Source of the DNA: Lacrimispora algidixylanolytica
GTDB lineage: Bacteria; Bacillota; Clostridia; Lachnospirales; Lachnospiraceae
Direction: 5' to 3'
Length of the DNA: 64,000 nt
NCBI RefSeq assembly: GCF_003609635.1
Contig: NZ_MCIA01000007.1
Span: forward strand, 1-64,000
Below, piece after piece: positions 9,054 to 18,692 of the stretch; positions within the stretch are counted from its first letter, which is position 1, and every line of letters begins with the position of its first letter. The notes beneath the pieces are model-generated. The model made no database searches and was not told where the DNA came from. It saw nothing but the letters and a program-made list of their open reading frames with translations. The translations under genes were made by a program, and so were the position numbers.

Positions 9054-10168
9054 GATATATAAGAAAAGGAAAAGTCTGGTTTCTCTTGTCCATGATTCTT
9101 ATTTGTGCATCCATCCTTATGGGTTGCCAGAAAAAGTATACATCCATGGAAGCTCCCACGGTGGAAGAAGCCCAGGGAGGTCTGCCTCAGGAAGAAAAAG
9201 AGTCTACTCCTGTTTCTATTAAAGATAGTTCTGGAAAAGCGGAAACAAGCTCCCTAGAGGCATCGGTCACCAAAGAGACAGCTCCCGCCTTTCAGGGCGC
9301 AGATGAGACGGTATACGTAACGGCTACTTCTGTTAATGTAAGAAAATCCCCTTCCTCTGACGGCCAGGTTCTAACAAAGCTTGATAAGGGGACATCCCTA
9401 AAGCGCACTGGTTTTAACAGTTCCTGGAGCCGGGTGGTATATGATGGCAAGATAAGTTATATCTCTTCTCAGTTTCTATCTAAGGACAAACCTGTGGTAG
9501 AGGAAACAAGCAAAGCCACATCTGTAACCTCAACAGGAGCTGGAAAGATTATAGCAATTGATGCAGGTCATCAGGCAAAGGGGAATTCAGAGAAAGAACC
9601 AGTTGCCCCAGGTTCTTCCCAGATGAAAGCAAAGGTAGCCTCTGGAGCAACCGGAGTAAAGTCGGGAATACCAGAATATAAGCTTACCCTAGCCGTATCC
9701 TTAAAACTGAAAAAAGAGCTGACAGACCGCGGTTATCAGGTCTATATGATTCGGGAAACCAATGATGTGAATATCAGCAATGCAGAGCGCGCCGAGATGG
9801 CAAACAAAAGCGGAGCCGATATTTTTATCCGGGTACATGCCAACTCCTTAAACGACAGCAGTGTCCATGGAGTTCTTAACATGTGTCAGACCTCTAAGAA
9901 TCCATACAATGGAAATCTCTACGACAAGAGCCATGCTCTTTCAAAGTCAGTTGTGGATGGCATCGTGGGACAGACTGGATTTAAGAACAAAGGAATACAA
10001 GAGACCGACTCCATGAGTGGTATCAATTGGTGCAAGATTCCGGTAACCATTGTTGAAATGGGTTTTATGAGCAATCCAGAGGAAGACCAAAAGATGGCTA
10101 CGGAAGAATACCGAGATAAGCTTGCCAAGGGAATTGCAGACGGAGTTGACGATTATTATTCAAAATAG
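9050..10168 (+). CDS. lipoprotein SH3b domain / N-acetylmuramoyl-L-alanine amidase
   Basis: This 372-residue protein starts with GTG, overlapping the mnmA stop in a GTGA junction. Residues 1-26 form a lipoprotein signal with lipobox ILMGC. An acidic, Ser/Thr-rich linker follows, then an SH3b domain at about 85-145 ([13 protein letters not shown]) that should bind cell wall. An Amidase_3 domain at about 168-370 has the zinc and catalytic motifs IAIDAGHQ, an internal IRVHAN and VEMGFMSN. It should cut the bond between muramic acid and the stem peptide outside the cell. Coupling to mnmA is probably just transcriptional economy. Confidence 0.93.
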   Translation: MRYIRKGKVWFLLSMILICASILMGCQKKYTSMEAPTVEEAQGGLPQEEKESTPVSIKDSSGKAETSSLEASVTKETAPAFQGADETVYVTATSVNVRKSPSSDGQVLTKLDKGTSLKRTGFNSSWSRVVYDGKISYISSQFLSKDKPVVEETSKATSVTSTGAGKIIAIDAGHQAKGNSEKEPVAPGSSQMKAKVASGATGVKSGIPEYKLTLAVSLKLKKELTDRGYQVYMIRETNDVNISNAERAEMANKSGADIFIRVHANSLNDSSVHGVLNMCQTSKNPYNGNLYDKSHALSKSVVDGIVGQTGFKNKGIQETDSMSGINWCKIPVTIVEMGFMSNPEEDQKMATEEYRDKLAKGIADGVDDYYSK

Positions 10169-10208
10169 ATCATTGCCGCAGGATATGTTTAGCAATGGAA
10201 CTTAATAA

Positions 10209-10265
10209 AAGAACAGTTTTTAAGAAAATACCTCAAATAAGAGGATTGTCTTAAACTCTGTTCTT
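10209..10265 (+). terminator. hairpin after the amidase gene
   Basis: AAGAACAG near 10209 pairs with CTGTTCTT ending at 10265. Further pairing is visible inside (TTTAAGA/TCTTAAA, and CCTC/GAGG). The T-tract is weak (CTTTG), so it may be a stability hairpin as much as a terminator. Confidence 0.55.
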
Positions 10266-10348
10266 CTTTGTATCCGTAGGACAGTTATATATTCGATCTG
10301 ATAGGCATAAATTTTTCTAAAACCTAGCTGAAAAGCGAGGAGAGAAAA

Positions 10349-11239
10349 ATGGCAGATTACGGACTGGCGCTGGCAGGGGGCGGTACCAGAGGGGCTGCCC
10401 ATGTGGGAGTTTTAACAGCCCTGGAAGAAGAGGGACTTCTTCCAAGTCAGATCGCAGGAGCTAGTGCAGGAAGCATTGTGGCGGGGCTTTACGCATCGGG
10501 TATGGGCATCGGGGAGATGAGGGATACTGTGCGGTGGTTAGCAAAGCATGGAAAGAACCTGATTGATCCTGATGTTTTTGGAATTGCTCTGTTTCTTCCT
10601 CAAATCATCTTGGGAAAGCAGACATCACTTCGAGGACTGATTAAAGGAAATCGACTTCAAAATTTTCTCTGTGATCTTACCATGAACATGGATATACAGG
10701 GAAAATGTAAAGGGATATTAATACCGGCAGTGGATATTAACAGTGGCGATACCGTGGTATTTACCAATCTATTTCACGAACAGATACCGCTCTCCGCTCT
10801 AAGGCTGGAGCATGTAAAATGGGAGAGAAGTGGATCTCTGTGTGAGATCATGATGGCCAGTTCCTCTGTGCCCGCAATCTTTCGCCCAAGACCAATAAAA
10901 AACTTTCTTTTAGTGGATGGAGGCGTGACCAATAACCTTCCCGTAGATTTACTCATTGCAGCTGGAGTTCCCAAAGTCTTAGGGGTAGATATTGGGGAGA
11001 AGTATGAAAAGCCTCATGATGATTCCATCATTGAGATTGCTTATCATTCCTTTTCCGTTATGAGTAGAGATTTAAAAGATTGCGGAAGTGGGGGTGAGGT
11101 CATGCTCTTAAAACCTACCCTTCCTAAGGACGCGGGACTTCTTACCTTTGATTGTATGGAGGAGTGCATGGATAGCGGTTACGTTTATACAAAGCAGATG
11201 ATTCCCCGCATCAGAAAAGTGCTGGAAAAGCGTTCATAG
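10349..11239 (+). CDS. patatin-like phospholipase family protein
   Basis: A 296-residue predicted serine acyl hydrolase (RssA/NTE type). The oxyanion motif GGGTRGAAHVG is at about residue 9. The nucleophile elbow GASAGS is at about 37 and the catalytic aspartate lies in VDGGV at about 191, so the Ser-Asp dyad is complete. There is no signal peptide, so it probably acts on the inner face of the membrane. A GAGGAG ribosome site precedes the ATG. The substrate is unknown. Confidence 0.9.
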   Translation: MADYGLALAGGGTRGAAHVGVLTALEEEGLLPSQIAGASAGSIVAGLYASGMGIGEMRDTVRWLAKHGKNLIDPDVFGIALFLPQIILGKQTSLRGLIKGNRLQNFLCDLTMNMDIQGKCKGILIPAVDINSGDTVVFTNLFHEQIPLSALRLEHVKWERSGSLCEIMMASSSVPAIFRPRPIKNFLLVDGGVTNNLPVDLLIAAGVPKVLGVDIGEKYEKPHDDSIIEIAYHSFSVMSRDLKDCGSGGEVMLLKPTLPKDAGLLTFDCMEECMDSGYVYTKQMIPRIRKVLEKRS

Positions 11240-11275
11240 ATAAACAATATAGAATATTACATTTAGGAGGAACAA

Positions 11276-11749
11276 ATGGAGATTACATTTCGATATGCTA
11301 AAAAACAGGACCTGGCTTTGATCTTTGATTATATCAAAGGATTGGCAGAATATGAGAACTTAGAAAATGAAGTAGTGGCAACTGAGGAGATTCTGGAGGA
11401 ATGGATATTCAATCAGAAAAAGGCAGAGGTGATCTTGGCGCAGGCAAATGGAGAGGAAGCTGGCTTTATCTTATTTTTCCATAACTTCTCTACCTTCCTT
11501 GGAAGAGCTGGTATTTATCTAGAAGACCTTTATGTAAAGCCAGAATTTAGAGGTTCTGGAGTGGGGAAAGCGCTTCTTAAAAAACTGGGAGCCATAACCG
11601 TGGAGCGAGGCTGTGGAAGGCTTGAATGGTCCTGTCTTGACTGGAACCAGAAAAGTATTGATTTTTACCGCTCCCTTGGTGCTGTTCCAATGGATGAGTG
11701 GACCGTTTACCGGGTGACTGGAGATACATTAAGACAATTGGCAGAATAA
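11276..11749 (+). CDS. GNAT N-acetyltransferase, diamine/thialysine acetyltransferase-like
   Basis: A 157-residue acetyl-CoA-dependent N-acetyltransferase. The acetyl-CoA loop RGSGVGKALL is at about residue 92, preceded by YLEDLYVKPEFRG. The segment WNQKSIDFYRSLGA near 122 is typical of the GNAT C-terminus and the SSAT-like group, which acetylate polyamines or thialysine. It follows the patatin gene by 36 bases with an AGGAGG site and ends before a strong terminator. The substrate is inferred only at group level. Confidence 0.85.
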   Translation: MEITFRYAKKQDLALIFDYIKGLAEYENLENEVVATEEILEEWIFNQKKAEVILAQANGEEAGFILFFHNFSTFLGRAGIYLEDLYVKPEFRGSGVGKALLKKLGAITVERGCGRLEWSCLDWNQKSIDFYRSLGAVPMDEWTVYRVTGDTLRQLAE

Positions 11750-11777
11750 AAAGAGACTGTTGCAAAATAGCAATCAT

Positions 11778-11826
11778 AAAAACACGTTTTGATTGAGCTT
11801 TTATAAGCCAATCAAAACGTGTTTTT
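11778..11826. terminator. bidirectional terminator between the GNAT gene and argG
   Basis: A perfect 18-bp stem starts with AAAAACACG and ends with CGTGTTTTT, around a 13-base loop. The A-run on one side and T-run on the other let it stop both the plus-strand GNAT transcript and the converging argG transcript. Confidence 0.9.
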
Positions 11827-11883
11827 GTATAATGTATAACTATAATGTTATGATACAGCAACCTTATTTTTTGTATTCATGAA

Positions 11884-13107
11884 TTAATTCTTCTTTTCTG
11901 CTTCCTGCATCTTCATAGCACGAACCTTCAATGGTAGGCCAAAGAGTGTAATAAATCCCTCTGCATCGTGGTGATCGTAAAGATCTCCAGTAGTAAAGGA
12001 AGCGAGTGATTCGCTGTATAAAGAATAAGGAGAGGTAGTTCCAGCTTTGATAATATTTCCTTTATAAAGCTTAAACTTCACTTCACCAGTCACATACACC
12101 TGAGTAGAAGTTATAAATGCCTGAACGGCTTCACGAAGTGGGGTAAACCATTTTCCTTCGTAAACGATCTGAGCAAATTTATTGCCCATATCTTTTTTTA
12201 CTTCCATCGTAGCACGGTCTAAAACAAGTTCTTCTATTTGCTGGTGAGCTTCCATAAGAATGGTACCGCCTGGCGTTTCATAAACACCTCTTGATTTCAT
12301 TCCAACCACACGGTTTTCTACAATATCAATGATACCAATTCCATGTTTTCCGCCCAGTTCATTTAAGGTGGTTATGATATCAGAAACTTTCATCTCTTTT
12401 CCATTAACGCTGACTGGAACGCCCTTTTTAAAGGTCATGGTCACATATTCGCCTACGTCTGGTGCCTGTTCTGGGGAAACACCAAGAACTAAGAGGTGAT
12501 CGTAATTTGGCTCGTTAGCAGGATCTTCTAGTTCCAGACCTTCATGGCTGATGTGCCATAAGTTGCGGTCACGGCTGTAGCTGCTGTCTGCGGAGAAAGG
12601 AAGATCAATGCCATGCTGCTTACAGTATTCGATCTCATCTTCCCTGGACTGCATGGTCCAGACATCTGTCATACGCCATGGAGCGATGATTTTTAAATCA
12701 GGAGCAAGTGCTTTAATTCCAAGCTCAAAACGAATCTGGTCATTACCTTTTCCGGTGGCTCCGTGACAGATGGCAGTAGCGCCTTCGATTCTTGCGATCT
12801 CTACCAAACGTTTGGCAATGGCAGGACGAGCCATGGAAGTACCCAGCAGGTATTTATTTTCATATACAGCATTCGCTTGTACACAAGGAATGATGTAGTT
12901 ATCGCTAAAATCATCAACCAGATCTTCAATATATAATTTGGAAGCACCAGATAACTTGGCTCTCTCTTCCAGACCGTCTAATTCATTCCCCTGGCCGCAG
13001 TCGATGCAGCAGCAGATAACGTCATAATCAAAATGTTCCTTTAACCATGGGATAATTGCTGTTGTATCCAGTCCTCCGGAATAAGCTAAAATAACTTTTT
13101 CTTTCAT
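11884..13107 (-). CDS. argG: argininosuccinate synthase
   Basis: A 407-residue enzyme that joins citrulline and aspartate using ATP. The N-terminal PP-loop motif LAYSGGLDTTAIIPWL begins at about residue 7, and CHGATGKGNDQIRFE lies near 113. Both are diagnostic for ArgG. The length is normal. It is transcribed away from argC across a 220-base spacer with candidate ARG boxes, so both arms can be controlled together. argF and argH are not in the window. Confidence 0.97.
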   Translation of the reverse strand: MKEKVILAYSGGLDTTAIIPWLKEHFDYDVICCCIDCGQGNELDGLEERAKLSGASKLYIEDLVDDFSDNYIIPCVQANAVYENKYLLGTSMARPAIAKRLVEIARIEGATAICHGATGKGNDQIRFELGIKALAPDLKIIAPWRMTDVWTMQSREDEIEYCKQHGIDLPFSADSSYSRDRNLWHISHEGLELEDPANEPNYDHLLVLGVSPEQAPDVGEYVTMTFKKGVPVSVNGKEMKVSDIITTLNELGGKHGIGIIDIVENRVVGMKSRGVYETPGGTILMEAHQQIEELVLDRATMEVKKDMGNKFAQIVYEGKWFTPLREAVQAFITSTQVYVTGEVKFKLYKGNIIKAGTTSPYSLYSESLASFTTGDLYDHHDAEGFITLFGLPLKVRAMKMQEAEKKN

Positions 13108-13151
13108 TCTATGTTTCTCCTCTGCTTAATTGTATTTTGTCTGTTGAACTT

Positions 13152-13185
13152 ACATAAATATACACCAAAATATTCAATAATGCAA
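13152..13185 (-). promoter_or_regulatory. argG promoter overlapping ARG-box-like sites
   Basis: Read on the minus strand, TTGCAT (13185-13180) and TATATT (13162-13157) are 17 bases apart. The A+T-rich near-palindromes ACATAAATATACA (13152-13164) and TATTCAATAATGCA (13171-13184) overlap these elements and resemble arginine repressor boxes. Confidence 0.6.
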
Positions 13186-13212
13186 GCATTAATATAAAAT
13201 ATAAAAAGAACT

Positions 13213-13246
13213 TGCATAATATACAATGTAGATGTATAATTATGAA
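13213..13246. promoter_or_regulatory. candidate tandem ARG boxes upstream of argC
   Basis: TGCATAATATACA (13213-13225 region) and TGTATAATTATGAA (13233-13246) are two similar A+T-rich near-palindromes about 20 bases apart. Spacing of two turns is common for ArgR/AhrC binding. They lie upstream of the argC promoter. No argR gene lies in the window. Confidence 0.5.
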
Positions 13247-13276
13247 CTAATAAAACCTGAAGCATAAAACGTGCTT

Positions 13277-13304
13277 TTGTAACAAAGAATGAGAGTATTA
13301 TAAT
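13277..13304 (+). promoter_or_regulatory. argC operon promoter
   Basis: TTGTAA (13277-13282) and TATAAT (13299-13304) are separated by 16 bases, 24 bases upstream of the argC start. Confidence 0.6.
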
Positions 13305-13327
13305 AGGAACGAAAAGGAGAGATGGAT

Positions 13328-14368
13328 ATGATAAAGGCAGGTATCATCGGTTCCACCGGATATGCAGGCGGAGAACTTGCAAGACTCTTGCTACAAAGAG
13401 ATGATGTAGAGATCATATGGTATGGTTCTAAAAGCTATGTGGATCAAAAATATGCATCGGTCTATCAGAACATGTACAAAATAGTGGATGACAGTTGCCT
13501 TGATGATAATATAGAAGTATTGGCAGAAAAAGCAGATGTAATCTTTACCGCTACCCCTCAAGGATATTTGGCCTCCCTTTTGAATGATACGATATTGTCA
13601 AAGACAAAGGTCATAGATTTAAGTGCTGATTACCGGATTAAAGATGTGGCTGTATATGAATCGTGGTATAAAATGGTGCATAAAACACCTCAATATATAG
13701 AAGAAGCGGTCTACGGACTTCCTGAACTCAACCGAGAGAAAATAAAGGACGCAAGGTTAATTGCGAACCCTGGATGTTATCCTACCTGTTCCATTCTAAG
13801 CATTTATCCTCTTATAAAAGAAGGGCTAGTGGATCCGTTAAGCATTATCATCGATGCGAAATCAGGGACCTCGGGTGCTGGAAGGGGTGCTAAGACAGAT
13901 AACCTTTACTGTGAAGTCAATGAAAACATCAAGGCTTACGGCGTAGGTGTTCATAGACACATACCTGAGATCGAAGAACAGCTTTCCTACGGATCGAATA
14001 ATCCGGTGACTATCAGCTTTACCCCTCATCTAGTTCCCATGAACCGTGGTATTTTGGTAACTGCTTATGGAACTCTTAAAAAAGAGGTTTCAAGCGAAGA
14101 GATCAAGGCCATCTATGATAAGTATTATAAAGATGAATATTTTGTCCGGGTGTTAAAAGATGATATTACCCCGCAGACGAAATGGGTGGAAGGCAGCAAT
14201 TTCGTAGATGTAAACGCTATCGTGGATAAGAGAACCAATCGTGTCGTTATGATGGGAGCTATGGATAACCTGGTAAAAGGAGCGGCAGGGCAGGCGGTTC
14301 AAAATATGAATCTACTCTTTGGACTTCCAGAACAAAAAGGACTTAAGCTTGTTCCCATGTTTCCATAA
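13328..14368 (+). CDS. argC: N-acetyl-gamma-glutamyl-phosphate reductase
   Basis: This 346-residue NADPH-dependent reductase makes N-acetylglutamate semialdehyde, the third step of the acetylated arginine pathway. The nucleotide-binding IIGSTGYAGGELARLL is at about residue 5, and the catalytic cysteine is in ANPGCYPTC at about 146. The second ATG, at 13328, was preferred because AAGGAG then lies at good distance and homologues begin MIKAGIIG. It heads argC-GNAT-ACT-argJ-argB-argD. Confidence 0.96.
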   Translation: MIKAGIIGSTGYAGGELARLLLQRDDVEIIWYGSKSYVDQKYASVYQNMYKIVDDSCLDDNIEVLAEKADVIFTATPQGYLASLLNDTILSKTKVIDLSADYRIKDVAVYESWYKMVHKTPQYIEEAVYGLPELNREKIKDARLIANPGCYPTCSILSIYPLIKEGLVDPLSIIIDAKSGTSGAGRGAKTDNLYCEVNENIKAYGVGVHRHIPEIEEQLSYGSNNPVTISFTPHLVPMNRGILVTAYGTLKKEVSSEEIKAIYDKYYKDEYFVRVLKDDITPQTKWVEGSNFVDVNAIVDKRTNRVVMMGAMDNLVKGAAGQAVQNMNLLFGLPEQKGLKLVPMFP

Positions 14369-14397
14369 TAATAAGTACATTTTATAAGGAGCAAAAG

Positions 14398-14844
14398 ATG
14401 ATCATTCGAACCATGACACTTAAAGATTATGATAAGGTCTATGAGCTTTGGTCTGGGATTAAAGGATTTGCACTTCGCAGCTTAGATGATTCCAGGGAGG
14501 GCGTAGGAAAGTTTCTAAAGAGAAATCCGGAAACCAGTGTGGTTGCGGAGGAAAATGGCAGAATCATTGGTACCATACTAAGTGGTCATGACGGGAGATC
14601 AGGAAGCTTTTATCACGTTTGTGTGGCCAGTGATTACAGAGGCAAAGGCGTGGGTCATCAGATGGTATCAGAAGCCCTTTTAAGACTTAACAAAGAGCAA
14701 ATCAGCAAGGTGAGCCTGATTGCCTTTTGTTCCAATGAAATAGGAAATAAGTTCTGGCAGGATTTAGGCTTTACTTTGCGAGAAGATATTAATTCCTATG
14801 ACTGTGTGTTAAATGAAGGAAACAAATACAATATAAATTCATAG
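14398..14844 (+). CDS. GNAT N-acetyltransferase inside the arg operon
   Basis: A 148-residue single-domain GNAT protein. The acetyl-CoA loop is YRGKGVGHQMV at about residue 80, and the C-terminal NKFWQDLGF segment at about 119 completes the fold. It has an AAGGAGC ribosome site and sits between argC and a small ACT protein. The operon position raises the possibility that it acetylates glutamate or another pathway compound, or a protein. ArgJ can already make N-acetylglutamate, so a synthase role is not required. Family assignment is firm, substrate unknown. Confidence 0.82.
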   Translation: MIIRTMTLKDYDKVYELWSGIKGFALRSLDDSREGVGKFLKRNPETSVVAEENGRIIGTILSGHDGRSGSFYHVCVASDYRGKGVGHQMVSEALLRLNKEQISKVSLIAFCSNEIGNKFWQDLGFTLREDINSYDCVLNEGNKYNINS

Positions 14845-14854
14845 GAGGAGCAAG

Positions 14855-15229
14855 ATGAAATTAAAACAAATCACGGGAGATTATACCGTATGCAGGTTGT
14901 CCGGACTTTCGGAGCTGACGAAAGAGATTCAGTCGTCTCCGTTTTGGTTCTTTGGAAAGACTGATGATGAGTTTTCCCTGGTATGCGAAACTTCTCTTGC
15001 TCCAGAAAATCCAGTGGAACGTGAAGATGGATTTAGAGCATTTCGCATGGAAGGGGTTCTGGATTTCTCGTTAATTGGTATTTTATCCAAGCTATCCACT
15101 GTATTGGCAGATCAGGGCATAGGAATCTTTGCCGTATCCACCTTTCAGACGGATTACATACTGGTGAAAAAAGAATCTTACCATAAGGCAATGAAAGCGC
15201 TACAGGAAGCAGGATATACAACTATATAG
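14855..15229 (+). CDS. small ACT-domain protein, CASTOR/GATS-like
   Basis: A 124-residue cytoplasmic protein made of two ACT-like halves. The second half (about 62-122, with DFSLIGILSKLSTVLADQGI) is the clearest ACT module and resembles the ACT_7 type found in CASTOR and lysine-sensitive aspartokinases. ACT modules bind amino acids. It lies 10 bases after the GNAT gene and 18 before argJ, with a strong AGGAGG site. A role as amino-acid sensor for the arg operon is inference. No catalytic domain is present. Confidence 0.75.
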   Translation: MKLKQITGDYTVCRLSGLSELTKEIQSSPFWFFGKTDDEFSLVCETSLAPENPVEREDGFRAFRMEGVLDFSLIGILSKLSTVLADQGIGIFAVSTFQTDYILVKKESYHKAMKALQEAGYTTI

Positions 15230-15247
15230 ACGAGAGAGGATAATCAT

Positions 15248-16471
15248 ATGAAGGAAATCATCGGCGGAGTTACAGCGGCGCAGGGATTTAAAGCGTCTTG
15301 CACAGCAGCAGAAATTAAATATAAGGACCGAAAAGATATGGCTATGATCTACAGCGAAGTGCCATGTAAGGCAGCAGGAACCTATACGACTAATATCGTA
15401 AAAGCAGCACCAGTAAAATGGGATAAGGAAATGGTGGATCATTCCCCATTTATCCAAGCAATCGTGGTCAATGCAGGAATTGCCAATGCCTGTACCGGTC
15501 AGGAGGGCTACTCTTACTGTAAGGAGACAGCAAAGGAAGCGGCTGAGTGCCTGTCCATTCCAGAAGATTCTGTATTAGTCGCATCTACCGGAGTTATCGG
15601 CATGCAGCTTCCTATGGACCGCATACGTGCCGGAATCAAAGTCATGACACCAGATCTTTCTCCTTCGATTGAGAGTGGAACCAATGCGGCTACTGCCATT
15701 ATGACCACAGATACCGTGAAAAAGGAAGTGGCAGTTCAGATCGAACTAGGTGGAAAGATCGTGACCATCGGCGGCATGTGTAAAGGCTCTGGCATGATTC
15801 ACCCAGATATGTGCACCATGTTAAGCTTCATCACTACAGACGTTGCCATATCAAAGGAACTTCTTGTGGAAGCCTTAAGAGTAGACATTAAAGATACGTA
15901 TAACATGATTTCCGTAGATGGAGATACCTCCACCAATGACACCGTTCTCCTCCTTTCAAACGGTCTGGCAGGAAATAAAGAGATCACGGAAAAGAACGAA
16001 GATTATGATACTTTTTTCAATGCGCTTCATTATGTCAATGAAACACTGGCAAAAAAGATGGCAGGAGACGGAGAAGGCTGTACCGCTTTGTTTGAAGTGA
16101 AAATCATAGGCGCCGAATCAAAGGAGCAGGCAGTGACCCTTTCAAAGTCAGTCATCACCTCCAGCTTGACCAAAGCAGCAATATTTGGACACGATGCAAA
16201 CTGGGGCAGAATCCTTTGTGCCATGGGTTACTCCGGAGCACAGTTTGATCCAGAAAAGGTGGACCTATATTTTGAAAGTGCAGCAGGAAAACTTAAGATC
16301 ATAGAAGACGGCGTAGCTCTTCCTTACAGTGAGGAAGAAGCGACTAAGATATTATCAGAACCAGAAGTGACAGCAACCGCAGACATTAAAATGGGTGAGG
16401 CAAAAGCCACAGCATGGGGCTGTGATTTAACCTTTGACTATGTAAAAATAAATGCAGATTACCGCTCATAA
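15248..16471 (+). CDS. argJ: bifunctional ornithine acetyltransferase / N-acetylglutamate synthase
   Basis: A 407-residue precursor that cuts itself into two chains before an N-terminal-nucleophile threonine, seen here in AIMTTDTVKKE near residue 150. It moves acetyl from N-acetylornithine to glutamate and so recycles acetyl groups. Bifunctional forms can also use acetyl-CoA. CKGSGMIHPDM near 178 and GHDANWGRILCAMGYSG near 315 are typical ArgJ segments. The next gene, argB, starts 24 bases later. Confidence 0.97.
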   Translation: MKEIIGGVTAAQGFKASCTAAEIKYKDRKDMAMIYSEVPCKAAGTYTTNIVKAAPVKWDKEMVDHSPFIQAIVVNAGIANACTGQEGYSYCKETAKEAAECLSIPEDSVLVASTGVIGMQLPMDRIRAGIKVMTPDLSPSIESGTNAATAIMTTDTVKKEVAVQIELGGKIVTIGGMCKGSGMIHPDMCTMLSFITTDVAISKELLVEALRVDIKDTYNMISVDGDTSTNDTVLLLSNGLAGNKEITEKNEDYDTFFNALHYVNETLAKKMAGDGEGCTALFEVKIIGAESKEQAVTLSKSVITSSLTKAAIFGHDANWGRILCAMGYSGAQFDPEKVDLYFESAAGKLKIIEDGVALPYSEEEATKILSEPEVTATADIKMGEAKATAWGCDLTFDYVKINADYRS

Positions 16472-16495
16472 CCGGAAATAGGGAAGGAAAACATT

Positions 16496-17392
16496 ATGGA
16501 ATTAGATCAAAGCATCATGCAAAAGGCAGAAGTACTCATAGAAGCCCTACCATATATCCAAAGATTCAACAAAAAGATTATTGTAGTAAAATACGGCGGC
16601 AGTGCCATGGTAGATGAAGAACTGAAACGACAGGTTATCCAGGACGTGGTATTATTAAGGCTGGTAGGATTTAAACCGATTATCGTCCATGGAGGAGGTA
16701 AGGAGATCAGCCGATGGGCAGAAATGGCTGGTATGGAACCACAGTTTGTGGGTGGTCTTCGTGTAACCGATGAGCCGACCATGGAAATTGCTGAAATGGT
16801 TCTTAACCGTGTAAATAAAAGTCTAGTGCAGCTTGTCAACGAGCTTGGAACCAAAGCGGTTGGAATCAGCGGTAAAGATGGCATGATGTTAAAATGCAAA
16901 AAGCGTTTCTCTAACGGTGAGGACATCGGATACGTGGGAGAGATTACGCAAGTGGATCCTCAGATCATTTATGATTTGTTGGAGAAGGACTTTCTGCCCA
17001 TTATCTGTCCCATTGGTTTTGATGAGGATTTTAAGACGTATAACATCAATGCCGATGATGCAGCCTGTGCAATAGCAACTGCCGTAAAAGCGGAGAAGCT
17101 GGCTTTTTTGACGGACGTGGAGGGGGTTTACCGGGATTTTAAAGATAAAGAATCCCTGATCTCTGAAATGCACATTGAGGAAGCAGAAGAATTTGTAAGC
17201 AGTGGAACGCTTGGAGGTGGCATGCTCCCAAAGTTGCAAAACTGCATCGATGCCATGAAGGAAGGCGTATCCAGAGTACATATCATGGATGGACGTATCC
17301 CCCACTGCCTTCTTCTTGAAATATTTACCAACAAAGGAATCGGAACTGCTATCATTAGTTCAGGAGAGGAGCGTTTCTATCATGCGGAGTAA
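16496..17392 (+). CDS. argB: acetylglutamate kinase
   Basis: A 298-residue amino-acid kinase that phosphorylates N-acetylglutamate. VVKYGGSAM (about residue 26) and [11 protein letters not shown] (about 62) form the ATP and substrate sites, and [10 protein letters not shown] (about 204) closes the nucleotide pocket. The N-terminal helix (about 1-20) is of the kind linked to arginine-sensitive hexameric kinases, so feedback inhibition by arginine is plausible. argD starts inside its 3' end, overlapping by 11 bases. Confidence 0.97.
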   Translation: MELDQSIMQKAEVLIEALPYIQRFNKKIIVVKYGGSAMVDEELKRQVIQDVVLLRLVGFKPIIVHGGGKEISRWAEMAGMEPQFVGGLRVTDEPTMEIAEMVLNRVNKSLVQLVNELGTKAVGISGKDGMMLKCKKRFSNGEDIGYVGEITQVDPQIIYDLLEKDFLPIICPIGFDEDFKTYNINADDAACAIATAVKAEKLAFLTDVEGVYRDFKDKESLISEMHIEEAEEFVSSGTLGGGMLPKLQNCIDAMKEGVSRVHIMDGRIPHCLLLEIFTNKGIGTAIISSGEERFYHAE

Positions 17393-18581
17393 ACAAGAGT
17401 ATATTGATAAATCAGAAGAAAATATTTATAAGACTTATAACCGTTTTCCTGTGGTATTCCATCATGGAGAAGGGGTTTCTCTTTACGATACCGATGGTAA
17501 TCAGTATCTTGATTTTGCAGCGGGAATTGCAGTTATGGGTCTTGGATACCATGACAAGGAGTTTGACGATGCCTTAAAATCCCAGGTGGATCAGTTGCTT
17601 CACACCTCAAATCTGTTTTATAACGTTCCAGTTGTAGAGGCCGGAGAACGTCTTTTAAAGGTCTCACAGATGGATAAAGTGTTTTTCACCAACAGCGGAA
17701 CAGAAGCCATTGAAGGAGCCTTAAAAATCGCCAGAAGATATGCTTATAATAAGGATCACAGTCATGACCATGAGATCATAGCCATGAACCATTCCTTCCA
17801 CGGAAGAAGCCTTGGCGCTCTTTCCGTAACTGGAAATGATAAATACCAGGAGCCATTTAAGCCCCTCATTCCAGGAATTAAGTTTGCAGATTTTAATGAT
17901 CTGGAAAGTGTGAAAGCTCAGGTCAATGAAAAGACATGTGCCATTATCATGGAGACGGTTCAGGGAGAAGGAGGAATCTATCCCGCCACCGAAGAATTTT
18001 TAAAAGGTATAAGAGCGTTGTGTGATGAACACGATATGCTTCTTATTCTAGATGAGATTCAATGCGGAATGGGACGGACAGGAGTTATGTTTGCCTGGCA
18101 GAGATACGGGGTAAAACCGGATGTGATGACGACAGCAAAAGCCCTTGGTAACGGCGTTCCCATTGGAGCCTTTTTAGCATCAGGTAAGGCAGCTACTGCT
18201 ATGGCCCCGGGTGACCACGGAACCACCTATGGCGGCAATCCTTTTGTGACGGCAGCCGCCGCAAAAGTTTTAGAACTGTTCGAGAACCGTAATATCGTAG
18301 AACACGTGAAAGAGATTGGAGAATATCTTTGGGAAAAGGTAGAAGAGCTTGCCTCCAAATATCCAGTCATTACGGAACACAGGGGAGTTGGTTTAATCCA
18401 GGGAATTGAATTTTCAATACCGGTGGCACCAATTGTGGAGAAAGCTATTTTTCAGGAAAAACTTGTTATAATCAGCGCAGGGGCCAATATTATCCGACTA
18501 GTGCCACCTCTTGTGATAGAGAAAGAGCATGTAGATGCCATGATTCTAAAACTGGAGTCAGTATTAAAAACTTGTGAGTAA
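17382..18581 (+). CDS. argD: acetylornithine aminotransferase
   Basis: A 399-residue class III PLP aminotransferase that converts N-acetylglutamate semialdehyde to N-acetylornithine. The PLP lysine is in [15 protein letters not shown] (about residue 250). [13 protein letters not shown] (about 222) gives the cofactor aspartate. The ATG at 17382 was chosen because an AGGAGAGG site precedes it and the length is then normal; longer in-frame readings extend into argB without a ribosome site. It is the last gene of the arg operon, and no clear terminator follows. Confidence 0.96.
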   Translation: MRSKQEYIDKSEENIYKTYNRFPVVFHHGEGVSLYDTDGNQYLDFAAGIAVMGLGYHDKEFDDALKSQVDQLLHTSNLFYNVPVVEAGERLLKVSQMDKVFFTNSGTEAIEGALKIARRYAYNKDHSHDHEIIAMNHSFHGRSLGALSVTGNDKYQEPFKPLIPGIKFADFNDLESVKAQVNEKTCAIIMETVQGEGGIYPATEEFLKGIRALCDEHDMLLILDEIQCGMGRTGVMFAWQRYGVKPDVMTTAKALGNGVPIGAFLASGKAATAMAPGDHGTTYGGNPFVTAAAAKVLELFENRNIVEHVKEIGEYLWEKVEELASKYPVITEHRGVGLIQGIEFSIPVAPIVEKAIFQEKLVIISAGANIIRLVPPLVIEKEHVDAMILKLESVLKTCE

Positions 18582-18692
18582 GAATTCATCTTCTTTCTAT
18601 CAATATATTTAAAGTTTAATAACTCTTTATCTTAATTATAATTTTTTTCTAAAAGTCTATTTATTCAAAAAAAACATATTTGGAGCAGCGAA

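Noticed and set aside
17289-17381. Longer argD reading beginning inside argB
   Set aside because: The added residues have no ribosome site and do not occur in the family. The ATG at 17382 has AGGAGAGG.
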